A stretch of 64,000 nt of DNA from Oscillospiraceae bacterium (GTDB lineage: Bacteria; Bacillota; Clostridia; Oscillospirales; Oscillospiraceae). This document shows positions 27,979 to 36,464 of this stretch, one piece after another; position 1 is the stretch's first letter; each line of letters opens with the position of its first letter. The position numbers were made by a program, and so were the translations under genes. Under the pieces are notes generated by a model. That model was given only the letters and a program-made list of their open reading frames with translations, made no database searches and was not told where the DNA came from. The DNA lies in assembly GCA_017436955.1 (NCBI GenBank), contig JAFSCD010000003.1:186001-250000 (forward strand). The letters are read 5' to 3'.

Positions 27979-28691
27979 CCTTCGTCTTGCGTATGGGCAA
28001 AAATGCTCAAGGTTGACGCGATCACACAGCAAAGCTGCTTTTGATAGCTTTCGCTTCGCAGCCTCGCCTCCTCCCGTGGATTTGTCAGAAAGCCGCATTC
28101 GATCAGCACGCCGGTGCAGGAAATATTCTGCATCAGGTAAACACCGTTTGCCTGCTTGGATTTGCGGTTGCTGCCGCGGCACAGTGTTTGATTCAGATTC
28201 GCTTGCAGTGTCTGCGCCAGCGATTTGCTGTCATCCGCGCCGCCGTAAAACACCTGGGCGCCGGAATAGCGACCGTCGGGGTATGTGTTCTGGTGGATGC
28301 TGACCAGCAGCGCATTGGGAGTATCCTCCACGATCCTTACCCTTTCCTTCAGGTCGGAAACCTTTTGGGAAGCAATGGTATTGCCCTCGGTGTACACAGA
28401 GGTATCCGTGGTGCGGATCATCCGGGTATCGAAGCCCAAAAGCTGCAAAACCGCCTCCAGCCGCAGCGCGATATCCAGATTCAGCTTGCTCTCCAATACG
28501 CCGCTGCAGGAGGTGGCGCCGCCGTCAATACCGCCGTGACCGGCATCGATGACAATGGTATGCGCCCGTTCTATCGGAGTATTTTGCGTAATGGCAGTAG
28601 TCGCTCTGCTGCCGACCATCGCAATTCCAATAAATATGATAACCGTCAATACGTAAAACGGCAAAAAGCCGACCCAGTTTTCCTTTCTCAC
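27975..28691 (-). CDS. cwlD: N-acetylmuramoyl-L-alanine amidase CwlD
   Basis: Removes stem peptides during spore cortex synthesis so that muramic-delta-lactam can form. The domain is Amidase_3 after a membrane anchor (GFLPFYVLTVIIFIGIAMV). Visible zinc and catalytic motifs are VIDAGHGGIDGG near residue 48 and GVLIECGFLTN near 200. With the GTG start behind GAGG the protein is 238 residues, almost the size of Bacillus CwlD (237); 39 more in-frame codons upstream lack a ribosome site. It is divergent from the cotJ genes. Confidence 0.92.
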   Translation of the reverse strand: MRKENWVGFLPFYVLTVIIFIGIAMVGSRATTAITQNTPIERAHTIVIDAGHGGIDGGATSCSGVLESKLNLDIALRLEAVLQLLGFDTRMIRTTDTSVYTEGNTIASQKVSDLKERVRIVEDTPNALLVSIHQNTYPDGRYSGAQVFYGGADDSKSLAQTLQANLNQTLCRGSNRKSKQANGVYLMQNISCTGVLIECGFLTNPREEARLRSESYQKQLCCVIASTLSIFAHTQDEG

Positions 28692-28708
28692 GGACAACAC
28701 CTCAAGGC

Positions 28709-28764
28709 ATTGTATGCGCCAATACACCGTGTTTGAACGAAACGGCGGTTTTCGGCATAGTATG
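28709..28764. promoter_or_regulatory. divergent sporulation promoter region cwlD/cotJ
   Basis: Two CATA boxes of the SigE/SigK type. The minus-strand CATACAAT (28709-28716) is an exact SigE -10, but ends only 17 bases before the cwlD GTG. CATAGTATG (28756-28764) is its own reverse complement bar the central base; on the plus strand it has an AC 17 bases upstream, as in SigK promoters, and precedes the cotJ start by 46 bases. No convincing SigE -35 was found for either. Confidence 0.4.
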
Positions 28765-28809
28765 CTTTGGAACGACTGTTCCCAATATATTCCGATTGGA
28801 GGAATCACA

Positions 28810-29259
28810 TTGGACTACCGCAAATCTGAACAAATGGGGTGCAAAATGGGCAAGCTGCCCTCCAAAGCACCTTTGGCGAATCCCTATGTGCCGTTCCAGA
28901 TGGAAAATCCGGCACGCTACGAAGCGCGCAGAGGTCTCATCCGCGGCACGCTGTACCCGGGTCTTGATCTGCCTTTCCGGGGTATGGTCAACACCAGGGA
29001 AAAGTCCAACACACCGATGCACGAGCTGCAGGCTCTGGCCTTTGCCCTGCAGGAGCTGGCGCTGTATCTGGACACCCATCCCCACGACAGCGAAGCGCTG
29101 GAGCTGTACCGCAAGTATCAGAAACAGTATCACGATCTGATGATGAAACACGCCGAGCAGTGCAGACCGCTGACCCACGCAAATCCCGTAAGCCACAAGA
29201 ATTACACCTGGCTGTGCGATCCATGGCCCTGGGAATACGCAGCAAACAAGGAGGGTTAA
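28810..29259 (+). CDS. fused spore coat proteins CotJA-CotJB
   Basis: One reading frame encodes both proteins. Residues about 15-60 match CotJA (PLANPYVPFQ, GTLYPGLDLPF) and about 70-149 match CotJB (MHELQALAFALQELALYLD, HPHDSEALELYRKYQ, CDPWPWEY). In Bacillus these are two genes of 82 and 87 codons. The frame is open from an ATG at 28714, but GGAGG lies 7 bases before the TTG at 28810, giving 149 residues. The junction RGMVNTREKSNTPMHEL could hide an internal restart at the Met, but no ribosome site precedes it. It is 3 bases upstream of cotJC. Confidence 0.85.
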   Translation: MDYRKSEQMGCKMGKLPSKAPLANPYVPFQMENPARYEARRGLIRGTLYPGLDLPFRGMVNTREKSNTPMHELQALAFALQELALYLDTHPHDSEALELYRKYQKQYHDLMMKHAEQCRPLTHANPVSHKNYTWLCDPWPWEYAANKEG

Positions 29260-29262
29260 GCT

Positions 29263-29859
29263 ATGTTTCTTTATAACAAAAAACTGCAATATCCAGTAAA
29301 GATCGCCCGTCCCAATCCCCGGCTTGCCTCTATCATTATCAGCCAGTACGGCGGTCCTGACGGCGAGCTGGGCGCTTCGCTGCGGTATTTGTCCCAGCGC
29401 TACTCCATGCCCTTCGACGAGCAAAAAGCCCTCCTGACGGACGTGGGTGTGGAAGAATTGGGGCATTTGGAGATGATCGGCGCCATTATCCATCAGCTGA
29501 CCCGTAACCTGAAGGAAAAGGATATCGAAAACACGCCGCTGGCGCAGTACTTTGTAGACCACACCGTTGGCGTATTCCCCACCGCCGCATCCGGCTTCCC
29601 CTACAGCGCCGCCAGTATGCAGGTCAAGGGCGATCCCATCGCTGACCTTTGTGAAGACCTGGGCGCAGAACAGAAGGCCCGGGTAACCTACGACAACATC
29701 CTGCGGCTGTCTGATGATCCCGATGTCAACGACGTCATCAAGTTCCTACGGGAGCGGGAGGTCGTCCACTTCCAGCGCTTCGGCGAAAGTCTGCAGCAGC
29801 TGCGTGAAAAGCTGAATCAGAGAAACGTATATGCTATGAACCCTTCTATGGATCTGTAA
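29263..29859 (+). CDS. cotJC: spore coat protein CotJC (manganese catalase family)
   Basis: A 198-residue ferritin-like four-helix protein related to manganese catalases, found in the spore coat. Metal ligands are seen as the EELGHLEMIG motif (about residues 66-75) and the C-terminal REREVVHFQRFGESL. Family members may protect the spore from peroxide. The ribosome site is GGAGG inside the end of the CotJA-CotJB gene, so both are co-translated. Confidence 0.95.
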   Translation: MFLYNKKLQYPVKIARPNPRLASIIISQYGGPDGELGASLRYLSQRYSMPFDEQKALLTDVGVEELGHLEMIGAIIHQLTRNLKEKDIENTPLAQYFVDHTVGVFPTAASGFPYSAASMQVKGDPIADLCEDLGAEQKARVTYDNILRLSDDPDVNDVIKFLREREVVHFQRFGESLQQLREKLNQRNVYAMNPSMDL

Positions 29860-29865
29860 CAATAA

Positions 29866-29893
29866 AGAGCAGATGGGATCTCCCATCTGCTCT
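29866..29893. terminator. hairpin between cotJC and the GNAT gene
   Basis: Perfect 13-bp inverted repeat AGAGCAGATGGGA / TCCCATCTGCTCT with a two-base loop. Minus-strand reading is followed by TTTATTGTT, so it best serves the GNAT gene; cotJC would use it without a T-run. Confidence 0.7.
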
Positions 29894-29943
29894 AAACTGT
29901 CAATCAGATTTGTATTTCTGCTAACTTTCCGACCTGTTCAATG

Positions 29944-30510
29944 CTACGCATTGTGATACATATCATAAACTACATAGCCTTCTATACCTTTTAATGAGCC
30001 TTTGAATGTTTCCTGACACATCATACATCTTGGCTCCGTGATCGGATAGCCGCTTGTTGGATAAATATTATATTCGGACGAGGTTTTGAACCCTACACGG
30101 TTATAAAAGCGGAAATTTCCTTCCACCGTAATTCCCTTAAAACCGGCTTCTCTGACTTTTTGAATCCCCAATGTTAACATTGTAATGCCGATATGCTGAT
30201 GAAAATAATCCGCGTGGACAGAAACCGGCGCCAGCATAACAATATCCTTGCTCTCGATATGTTCACCCTCTGCGGTCTTTGACAAAGGAAAATGGGAAAA
30301 CAGAAAATGTCCCACGATCTTTCCATCCAGCTCTGCCACAAAAGACAATTCCGGAATATAATTTTCGGAAACTCTGATTTCTTCGATGAGTGCTACGATA
30401 TCCGTTCCGTCAGAATAGCCGGTGCCTTCCTGAAAAGAACGCAGCACCAATGAAACGATATCTTTGTAATCCTTTGTTGTCTCCGGGCGAATCGTAATAT
30501 CGTTGCGCAT
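29944..30510 (-). CDS. GNAT family N-acetyltransferase
   Basis: A 188-residue acetyl-CoA-dependent acyltransferase. Recognisable GNAT elements are the N-terminal IRPETTKDYKDI strand/helix, LAPVSVHADYFHQHIGITML (strand beta4 plus the pyrophosphate-binding loop, here QHIGI) and FYNRVGFKTSSEY near the C-terminus. It resembles YhbS-type acetyltransferases. Substrate unknown. The gene is more AT-rich than its neighbours and has its own promoter and terminator, so it may be a recent gain. Confidence 0.88.
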   Translation of the reverse strand: MRNDITIRPETTKDYKDIVSLVLRSFQEGTGYSDGTDIVALIEEIRVSENYIPELSFVAELDGKIVGHFLFSHFPLSKTAEGEHIESKDIVMLAPVSVHADYFHQHIGITMLTLGIQKVREAGFKGITVEGNFRFYNRVGFKTSSEYNIYPTSGYPITEPRCMMCQETFKGSLKGIEGYVVYDMYHNA

Positions 30511-30567
30511 ACGACCATCTCCATTCTGATGCAGCTTTCAACAATCAGGTGCTTTATATCCAGTTGT

Positions 30568-30595
30568 ATACTATCATAAAGATGATAAAATTCAA
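30568..30595 (-). promoter_or_regulatory. candidate promoter of the GNAT gene
   Basis: TTGAAT and TAGTAT with a 16-base spacer on the minus strand, about 60 bases upstream of the start codon in an AT-rich gap. Confidence 0.4.
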
Positions 30596-30631
30596 AGTTA
30601 TTTTTTAGTGATCAGCACTTGCTCTGTGCGC

Positions 30632-30659
30632 TTGCAAATTATGCGAAATTTGCTATAAT
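30632..30659 (+). promoter_or_regulatory. sigma-A promoter of the radical SAM gene
   Basis: TTGCAA and a consensus TATAAT separated by 16 bases, 30 bases before the start codon. Confidence 0.8.
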
Positions 30660-30689
30660 GTTCCTATCACACATTGAGGAGGGGCATAA

Positions 30690-31520
30690 ATGAAGCGGTT
30701 TCGCAAGGTTTATCTGGAAATTTCCAACGTCTGCAATCTGCGCTGCAGCTTCTGTCCGGGTACGAAGCGACCTCCAAAGGTGATGACGGAGGATGCATTT
30801 ACACACATTCTGAAAAAATTGCAGCCCTACACAGATTATCTGTACTTTCACCTGATGGGCGAGCCGCTGTGCCACCCAAAGCTGGAGCGGTTTTTGCAGC
30901 TTGCCGGAAAGAATTTCAGGGTGATCCTAACGACCAACGGCACACTTTTGCAGCGCTTAAAGGATATGCTGCTTTCTGCCGGCGGTCTGCACAAGGTCAA
31001 TATTTCCCTGCACAGCTTTGAAGCCAACGAGATCGGAATGTCGCTGCAAAGCTATCTGGACGGCTGCTTTTCCTTTGCCAAAGCGGCAGAGGGCAAGAAG
31101 ATCATCACCTTGCGGCTGTGGAATCAGGGCGGTAAGGATGCGAAAAATGACGAAATTCTGGCACATTTATCCCAGTATTTTCCCAAGCCCTGGGTACACG
31201 AAGCCCGCGGGATCCGGCTGGGCGATAAGATCTATCTGGAATACGGTGACAAGTTCGACTGGCCGGACTTAAGCTGCGAAGAAGGCACGGAAAACATCTT
31301 CTGCTACGGTCTGCGGGATCAGCTTGGTGTCCTCTGCGACGGCACGGTAGTCCCCTGCTGCCTGGATCACGAGGGCGATATTCCCCTGGGCAATCTGCTG
31401 GAGCAGGAAGTGGATGATATCCTCAAATCCCAGCGCGCGCAGGCAATTTACAACGGTTTTTCCCAAAGAACTGCCGTTGAGTCTCTGTGCCGCCGCTGCG
31501 GCTATGCCAGAAAGCTATAA
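30690..31520 (+). CDS. radical SAM/SPASM domain protein
   Basis: A 276-residue radical SAM enzyme. The iron-sulfur cluster motif CNLRCSFC (Cys15, 19, 22) is at the N-terminus, followed by the GEPLCHPKL substitute for the usual GGEP loop. A C-terminal SPASM-type cysteine region holds an auxiliary cluster: CYGLRD, LCDGTVVPCC and CRRCGYA. SPASM proteins mature peptides or modify sugars and cofactors, but no precursor peptide is encoded nearby. It is an isolated transcription unit with its own promoter and terminator. Ribosome site GAGGAGGGG. Confidence 0.9.
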   Translation: MKRFRKVYLEISNVCNLRCSFCPGTKRPPKVMTEDAFTHILKKLQPYTDYLYFHLMGEPLCHPKLERFLQLAGKNFRVILTTNGTLLQRLKDMLLSAGGLHKVNISLHSFEANEIGMSLQSYLDGCFSFAKAAEGKKIITLRLWNQGGKDAKNDEILAHLSQYFPKPWVHEARGIRLGDKIYLEYGDKFDWPDLSCEEGTENIFCYGLRDQLGVLCDGTVVPCCLDHEGDIPLGNLLEQEVDDILKSQRAQAIYNGFSQRTAVESLCRRCGYARKL

Positions 31521-31526
31521 AATAAG

Positions 31527-31555
31527 CGCCCTATGGATGCACCATAGGGCGTTTT
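31527..31555. terminator. bidirectional intrinsic terminator
   Basis: CGCCCTATGG / CCATAGGGCG with a five-base loop and a T-run on the plus strand (TTTTC); the minus side reads CTTATTTTA. It closes the radical SAM gene and the long murB-to-flavoprotein run from the right. Confidence 0.85.
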
Positions 31556-31556
31556 C

Positions 31557-32063
31557 TTATTCCGCGATGTAGGCGCCGACGATCTCGGCGTAATAAGCAT
31601 AGTGGAAATCGCCGCTGGGATAATAGCGATCCAGAATATCCTGTGGAATGGTATCCAGGGTCTGCTCCATACGGTACAGCACCTTACATTCCAGGGTCAG
31701 TGGCAGCTCCATGATGCCCGGCACGCCGCAGTTTAGCGGCTCCACAAGGGTAAGACCCAGCTCCTGGATCTTATCCGTATCCCGACCGGACTTGGTGCCG
31801 CAAAAGCCGAGAATTTTGCTGTCAAGCTCGCCAAACGGCGTATTTACGGTAAATTCGCCGGATTTTTCGATCATTTCATGGGTGTGGCGGCTGCCGCGGA
31901 CGTAGGCAACGAAAATGGGTCTGCCCCATTCAATGCCCATAGTGCCCCAGCCGATGGTCATGGTATTCACCTTGCCGTCTGCCTTGGTAGTCAGCAGGAT
32001 GCCCTTTTTCATCGCCTTGCAGATATCGCCGGCGTAATCAAATGCGTCAATGATTTTCTTCAT
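31557..32063 (-). CDS. flavin reductase-like domain protein
   Basis: A 168-residue FMN-binding split-barrel protein. Typical segments are KGILLTTKADGKVNTMTIGWG, GRPIFVAYVRGSRHTHEMI and GEFTVNTPFG. Family members reduce flavins or act as small flavoproteins; the partner here is unknown. A GTG lies three codons upstream, but AGGAG is 8 bases from this ATG and only 1 from the GTG. It follows the HAD gene after one base, so the two are co-transcribed. Confidence 0.88.
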   Translation of the reverse strand: MKKIIDAFDYAGDICKAMKKGILLTTKADGKVNTMTIGWGTMGIEWGRPIFVAYVRGSRHTHEMIEKSGEFTVNTPFGELDSKILGFCGTKSGRDTDKIQELGLTLVEPLNCGVPGIMELPLTLECKVLYRMEQTLDTIPQDILDRYYPSGDFHYAYYAEIVGAYIAE

Positions 32064-32064
32064 C

Positions 32065-32871
32065 TCAAACACTCCTTAAAATCGGGATCATTTCGCCGCA
32101 ATCACGCAGCACCAAATTGGGCTTATCCCCGGATGCATCCAAAATATCCTGGGTGGTTTCGCCGCTCATCACCAGCACCGTCAGAGCGCCGGCATTGAGA
32201 CCGCTTTTGATATCCGTATAGATCCGGTCGCCGATCACAGCGGTCTGCCAGGGCGTAACGCCCCACTTTTCCATAGCAAGAGTTGGCATCAGCGCCGAGG
32301 GCTTGCCGATGAAAAGCGGACGCTTTCCGCTGACATTGTACAGCATATCGCTGACACTGCCGCAATCAGGAACGCTGCCGAATTCTGTGGGGCAGACGTA
32401 ATCGGGATTGGTGGCGATGTAGGGAATGTCCCGGGTACACAGCATTTTCGATACATCGTGGAGCTTCCGGAAGGTAAGCTCCGTATCGAAACCACTGACG
32501 ATCACCTCGGTTTTCTCCGTGTCATCGGTGATCTCAAAGCCTTCATTCATCAGCTCATCCTTCAAAGATCGCGTTCCGCTGACGTAAAGCACTTTTCCCG
32601 GGTAATGCTTCTTCAGATAATAAGCCATTGCCTGGGAGGAGGTCATAAAGTCCTCATCCCCGGCTTCGATGCCGAGGCAAGCCAGCTTTTTGATATAGTC
32701 TGCCACACTTTTGGAGGAATTGTTGGTCATAAACATATACCGTCCGCCGGTTTCCCGGATGGTGCGCAGCAGCTCCTTCGTAAAATCAAACAGGCGATTG
32801 CCCAGATAGAGCGTTCCGTCCATATCAAACAAAAACAGCTTGCAATTTTTCAGACGCTCCACGTTTCTCAC
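32065..32871 (-). CDS. HAD superfamily phosphatase, subfamily IIA (NagD/AraL-like)
   Basis: A 268-residue sugar-phosphate or nucleotide phosphatase candidate. Catalytic Asp16 and Asp18 are in DMDGTLYLG, the threonine motif is MTNNSSKS near 47, and the metal-binding end is VIGDRIYTDI near 214. The C2a cap domain between motifs fits NagD, PNPP and AraL. It is one base downstream of pgsA. No neighbour reveals the substrate. Confidence 0.9.
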   Translation of the reverse strand: MRNVERLKNCKLFLFDMDGTLYLGNRLFDFTKELLRTIRETGGRYMFMTNNSSKSVADYIKKLACLGIEAGDEDFMTSSQAMAYYLKKHYPGKVLYVSGTRSLKDELMNEGFEITDDTEKTEVIVSGFDTELTFRKLHDVSKMLCTRDIPYIATNPDYVCPTEFGSVPDCGSVSDMLYNVSGKRPLFIGKPSALMPTLAMEKWGVTPWQTAVIGDRIYTDIKSGLNAGALTVLVMSGETTQDILDASGDKPNLVLRDCGEMIPILRSV

Positions 32872-32872
32872 C

Positions 32873-33409
32873 TCAATTTTCGTCCCAAAGACAGTTCCAG
32901 TTCTGGATAAAATACTCCACGCCGGAGTACACGGTAGTCACTACGATCACGCCGGTGACGATACCGGCGATCAGCGCAATACCGGGAAATGCCATCCAAA
33001 CGCAAAGACCGATCATTGTACTTGCGGTCTTTACCTTGCCGCTCCAGCCGGCCGCAATGACCTTGCCCTTGCCCACAGCCACCAGCCGCAGACCGGTAAC
33101 CGCAAATTCTCTCGTCAGCACGATCATCAGCGCCCATGCCGGCATCATTCTCCATTCGCAGAACATCACCATTGCGGCGATGGTCAGCAGCTTATCCGCC
33201 AGAGGATCCAGAAATTTGCCGAAATCGCTGATCTGATTGCGCTTTCTTGCGATCTGTCCGTCGATATAGTCGGTGATGCTGGCCAGAATGAACACAGCCA
33301 GAGAAAGCCACATCCAAAGGCCGGGTACACCGCCGCCTAAGTACATAAATGCCATAAAGATCGGGATAAATGCCACCCGGATCATTGTAATTCTACTTGC
33401 CAGTGTCAT
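32873..33409 (-). CDS. pgsA: CDP-diacylglycerol-glycerol-3-phosphate 3-phosphatidyltransferase
   Basis: Membrane enzyme making phosphatidylglycerol phosphate, the first committed step to phosphatidylglycerol. The 178 residues have about five membrane helices. The CDP-alcohol phosphotransferase motif is complete: DGQIARKR followed by G and two Asp in SDFGKFLDPLADK (near residues 50-70). It is adjacent to rimO and two genes from recA, a linkage also seen in Bacillus. Confidence 0.96.
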   Translation of the reverse strand: MTLASRITMIRVAFIPIFMAFMYLGGGVPGLWMWLSLAVFILASITDYIDGQIARKRNQISDFGKFLDPLADKLLTIAAMVMFCEWRMMPAWALMIVLTREFAVTGLRLVAVGKGKVIAAGWSGKVKTASTMIGLCVWMAFPGIALIAGIVTGVIVVTTVYSGVEYFIQNWNCLWDEN

Positions 33410-33412
33410 TTT

Positions 33413-34741
33413 CTATTCCTCCACTACAAATCCGGACAGATCGCCCTCGATCAGACCGTCGATCTCAACGGTGACAAAGCTACCTTCTGCCAGCGGCTCA
33501 TCGCCGGCAAGCCATACTCTGCCGTCGATCTCCGGCGAATCGGCGTAGGTGCGTCCAAAATACTGCTGGAATTCCTCATCGTAGCCATCCACCAAAACCT
33601 CAAGCCGGGTGCCGATCAGCCCCTCGCTGTAAGCATCCATAATGGCAGACTGGATCGCCTGCACCATTTCCGCACGGTCGATGGCGGTTTCCAGGTCGGG
33701 ATGCTCCATTTCGGCAGCCGGCGTACCCTCCTCCGGAGAGAACGGGAATGCGCCCACGCGCTCCAGGCGCTGCGCCTTCAGGAATTCGCACAGCTCGGTG
33801 AATTCTTCCTCACCCTCACCGGGAAGTCCCGTAATGACGCTGGTACGAAGCACCAGACCGGGGATCCGCTCCCGCAGCTTTTTGAACAGAGCTTCCAGAA
33901 ACGCCCGGTCTCCCCTGCGATTCATCAGCTTCAGTATCTTGCTGTTGCAGTGCTGGATGGGGATATCCAGATATTTGACGATCTTCGGCTCGCTTGCCAT
34001 TACCTCAATAAAGGCATCGTCAATTTCGTCGGGATATACATAGTGGACACGGATCCAGTGAAGCTCCTCGATCCTGCACAGCTCCTGCAAAAGTGCCGGC
34101 AGCAGCCGCTTGTTACCGGGCAGATCCGTGCCGTAGCGGCTGGTATCCTGGGCAACAACGATCAGCTCCTTCACACCGGATGCCGCCAAAAGCCGGGCTT
34201 CATAGAGCACATCATCCATCGGTCTGCTGCGGAATTTGCCGCGCAGGTACGGAATGATGCAGTAGCTGCAGCGATTGTCACAGCCTTCCGCAATTTTCAG
34301 GAAGGCATAATGCTCCGGCGTGGTCAAGATCCGCCCGGTTTCCTGCTCCGGGGTGTCGATGGAGCCGAAATCAAACACATTCTGTCCGTCCAGAAGCGCT
34401 TCCACAGCCTCCACGATCTTGTGGTAGCTGCCGGTGCCAAGGACACCGTCCACCTCCGGCATTTCCTCAAGGATCTGCTGCTGATAGCGCTGGGAAAGGC
34501 AGCCGGTAACCAGGATCTTTCCCACGTGACCCTCTGCCTTCAGCGCAGCCGTCTGCAAAATATGTTCGATGGCCTCTACCTTGGCGGAATCAATAAAGCC
34601 GCAGGTGTTGATCACCACCACATCGCAGCCGGCAATGCCGGCGCAGACCGTGTGACCGGCCTGCTGAATCCGGTACATCATCCGCTCGCAATCCACCTGG
34701 TTTTTGGCACAGCCAAGTGAGATGAATCCAATGTTCGCCAT
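33413..34741 (-). CDS. rimO: ribosomal protein S12 methylthiotransferase RimO
   Basis: Radical SAM enzyme adding a methylthio group to Asp88 of ribosomal protein S12. The 442 residues show the N-terminal UPF0004 domain (ISLGCAKNQVDCERM), the radical SAM cluster CDNRCSYCIIPYLRG near 150 and a C-terminal TRAM domain. The ATG is chosen because GGAGG lies 6 bases upstream; ten more in-frame codons upstream lie within recX. It starts one base past the recX stop. Confidence 0.95.
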   Translation of the reverse strand: MANIGFISLGCAKNQVDCERMMYRIQQAGHTVCAGIAGCDVVVINTCGFIDSAKVEAIEHILQTAALKAEGHVGKILVTGCLSQRYQQQILEEMPEVDGVLGTGSYHKIVEAVEALLDGQNVFDFGSIDTPEQETGRILTTPEHYAFLKIAEGCDNRCSYCIIPYLRGKFRSRPMDDVLYEARLLAASGVKELIVVAQDTSRYGTDLPGNKRLLPALLQELCRIEELHWIRVHYVYPDEIDDAFIEVMASEPKIVKYLDIPIQHCNSKILKLMNRRGDRAFLEALFKKLRERIPGLVLRTSVITGLPGEGEEEFTELCEFLKAQRLERVGAFPFSPEEGTPAAEMEHPDLETAIDRAEMVQAIQSAIMDAYSEGLIGTRLEVLVDGYDEEFQQYFGRTYADSPEIDGRVWLAGDEPLAEGSFVTVEIDGLIEGDLSGFVVEE

Positions 34742-34742
34742 A

Positions 34743-35369
34743 CTAGTCCTCCGGGAATTCCTCTGTTTCAATTTTCAGCTGCTCCAGCGCTTTTCGGATC
34801 TGCCCGTAATGATGACCACGGCGGATCAGCGCATCAACGGCACGCCGGACAGCCTTCTCGTCCGCATCCGCGGACAGCCTGGCACGCAGGAATTCCAATA
34901 TTTTATCCGCTTGCTCCGGGTAGTCCGCCAGAGCCGCTTCCCAATATGCCTTGGGGATCCGTTTTTCGTAAAGCGCCTGCTTTGCCCGGGCAAGACCGTA
35001 GCCCTTGCGGATGCAGCTGCTTACGATCTGCTCCGCAGTCTTCGCATCATCCACCAGGGAAAGATCACACATCCACTGCACCGCTTCCCGTGCCTGTTCG
35101 GGATCCTCGCCCTTTTGCACAAGACGGCGCTGTAGCTCCCCTTTGGAGATGCTGGAGGCAGACACGATCCGCACCGCACGCATTCTGGCAGACATCTGTC
35201 CGGCAGCGGTGCGGAGCTTCTTTATCCCGTCATCGTCCATTTCCATACCGGCGTAGAGACCGAAGTCCTCTACTGTCTGCCGGTAAAGCCGCATAACAGA
35301 GCCATCCTCAAACCGCAGGGTATAACGCCCTGCCCGATCCGGGGATGCGGCAATATGCTCAATCCTCAT
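34743..35369 (-). CDS. recX: regulatory protein RecX
   Basis: Modulates RecA filament growth and stability. The 208 residues consist of three-helix repeats typical of RecX ([51 protein letters not shown]). It overlaps the end of recA by 11 bases and has no clear ribosome site at the ATG, so translation is probably coupled to recA. An in-frame GTG six codons upstream is an alternative start. Confidence 0.92.
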   Translation of the reverse strand: MRIEHIAASPDRAGRYTLRFEDGSVMRLYRQTVEDFGLYAGMEMDDDGIKKLRTAAGQMSARMRAVRIVSASSISKGELQRRLVQKGEDPEQAREAVQWMCDLSLVDDAKTAEQIVSSCIRKGYGLARAKQALYEKRIPKAYWEAALADYPEQADKILEFLRARLSADADEKAVRRAVDALIRRGHHYGQIRKALEQLKIETEEFPED

Positions 35370-36462
35370 CGTCAAAATCGTCAGCACTGACGGCGATGGG
35401 CTTCTGGGCCGCGGTGGCAGGTGCCTTGGTAGCCTGGGATGCCTTCAGCAGGTTCTCACGCACTCTGGCTTCTACATCCTCGGCGATGTCGGGGTTGTTC
35501 TGCAGGAAGGTCTTAACGCTGTCCTTGCCCTGACCGATGCGCTCATCGCCCATACTGAACCAGCTGCCGGATTTCTGGATGATCTCCATCTCCACTGCCA
35601 GATCCACCAGCTCGCCCCACTTGCTGATACCCTGACCGTACATAATGTCAAAGTAAGCCTCACGGAACGGAGGTGCGACCTTGTTCTTCACCACCTTAAC
35701 ACGGGTGCGGTTGCCGATCACGTTGCCACCTTCCTTGATGGCTTCCGTGCGGCGCACGTCCAGACGGACAGAGGAATAGAACTTCAGCGCGTTGCCGCCG
35801 GTGGTGGTTTCGGGATTGCCGTACATCACACCGATCTTCATACGCAGCTGGTTGATAAAGATAACGACGCAGTTGGTCTTGGCGATGGTGCCGGCAAGCT
35901 TGCGCAGTGCCTGGCTCATCAGTCTTGCCTGCAGGCCAACGAAGGTATCGCCCATTTCGCCCTCGATCTCCTGCTTAGGTACCAGGGCGGCTACGGAGTC
36001 CACAACAACGGCATCCACGGCACCGGAACGCACCAAGGCATCGGTGATCTCCAGCGCCTGCTCGCCGGTATCCGGCTGGGAGATCAGCATATTGTCGGTG
36101 TCCACGCCCAACGCGGCTGCGTAAACGGGATCCAGCGCGTGCTCCGCGTCAACAAAGGCGACTTCGCCGCCCATTTTCTGTGCTTCCGCCAGAATGTGCA
36201 GCGCCAGCGTGGTCTTGCCGGAGGATTCCGGTCCGTAGATCTCGATGATACGACCCTTGGGAACGCCGCCGATGCCCAGCGCCGCATCCAGCGCCAGAGA
36301 GCCGGTGGGAATGGCGTCCACATTCATATCGGGGCGGTCGCCCAGGCGCATAACGGTACCCTTACCGAAATTCTTTTCGATCTGGGAAATTGCGGTCATC
36401 AGGGCTTTCTTCTTGTCAGATGCGGGGGTAGGTGCTTCGTATGCTGTCTTTTTCGTAGCCAT
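35359..36462 (-). CDS. recA: recombinase RecA
   Basis: Forms the ATP-dependent strand-exchange filament and triggers LexA self-cleavage. The 367 residues contain Walker [11 protein letters not shown] near 75, the VVDSVAAL Walker B and the DNA-binding loops ([18 protein letters not shown] and [20 protein letters not shown]). The tail is acidic (SADDFDDED), and the 19 N-terminal residues extend beyond the usual start. I found no LexA-type box right upstream; the gene lies 2 bases from prmC. Confidence 0.98.
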   Translation of the reverse strand: MATKKTAYEAPTPASDKKKALMTAISQIEKNFGKGTVMRLGDRPDMNVDAIPTGSLALDAALGIGGVPKGRIIEIYGPESSGKTTLALHILAEAQKMGGEVAFVDAEHALDPVYAAALGVDTDNMLISQPDTGEQALEITDALVRSGAVDAVVVDSVAALVPKQEIEGEMGDTFVGLQARLMSQALRKLAGTIAKTNCVVIFINQLRMKIGVMYGNPETTTGGNALKFYSSVRLDVRRTEAIKEGGNVIGNRTRVKVVKNKVAPPFREAYFDIMYGQGISKWGELVDLAVEMEIIQKSGSWFSMGDERIGQGKDSVKTFLQNNPDIAEDVEARVRENLLKASQATKAPATAAQKPIAVSADDFDDED

Positions 36463-36464
36463 AG

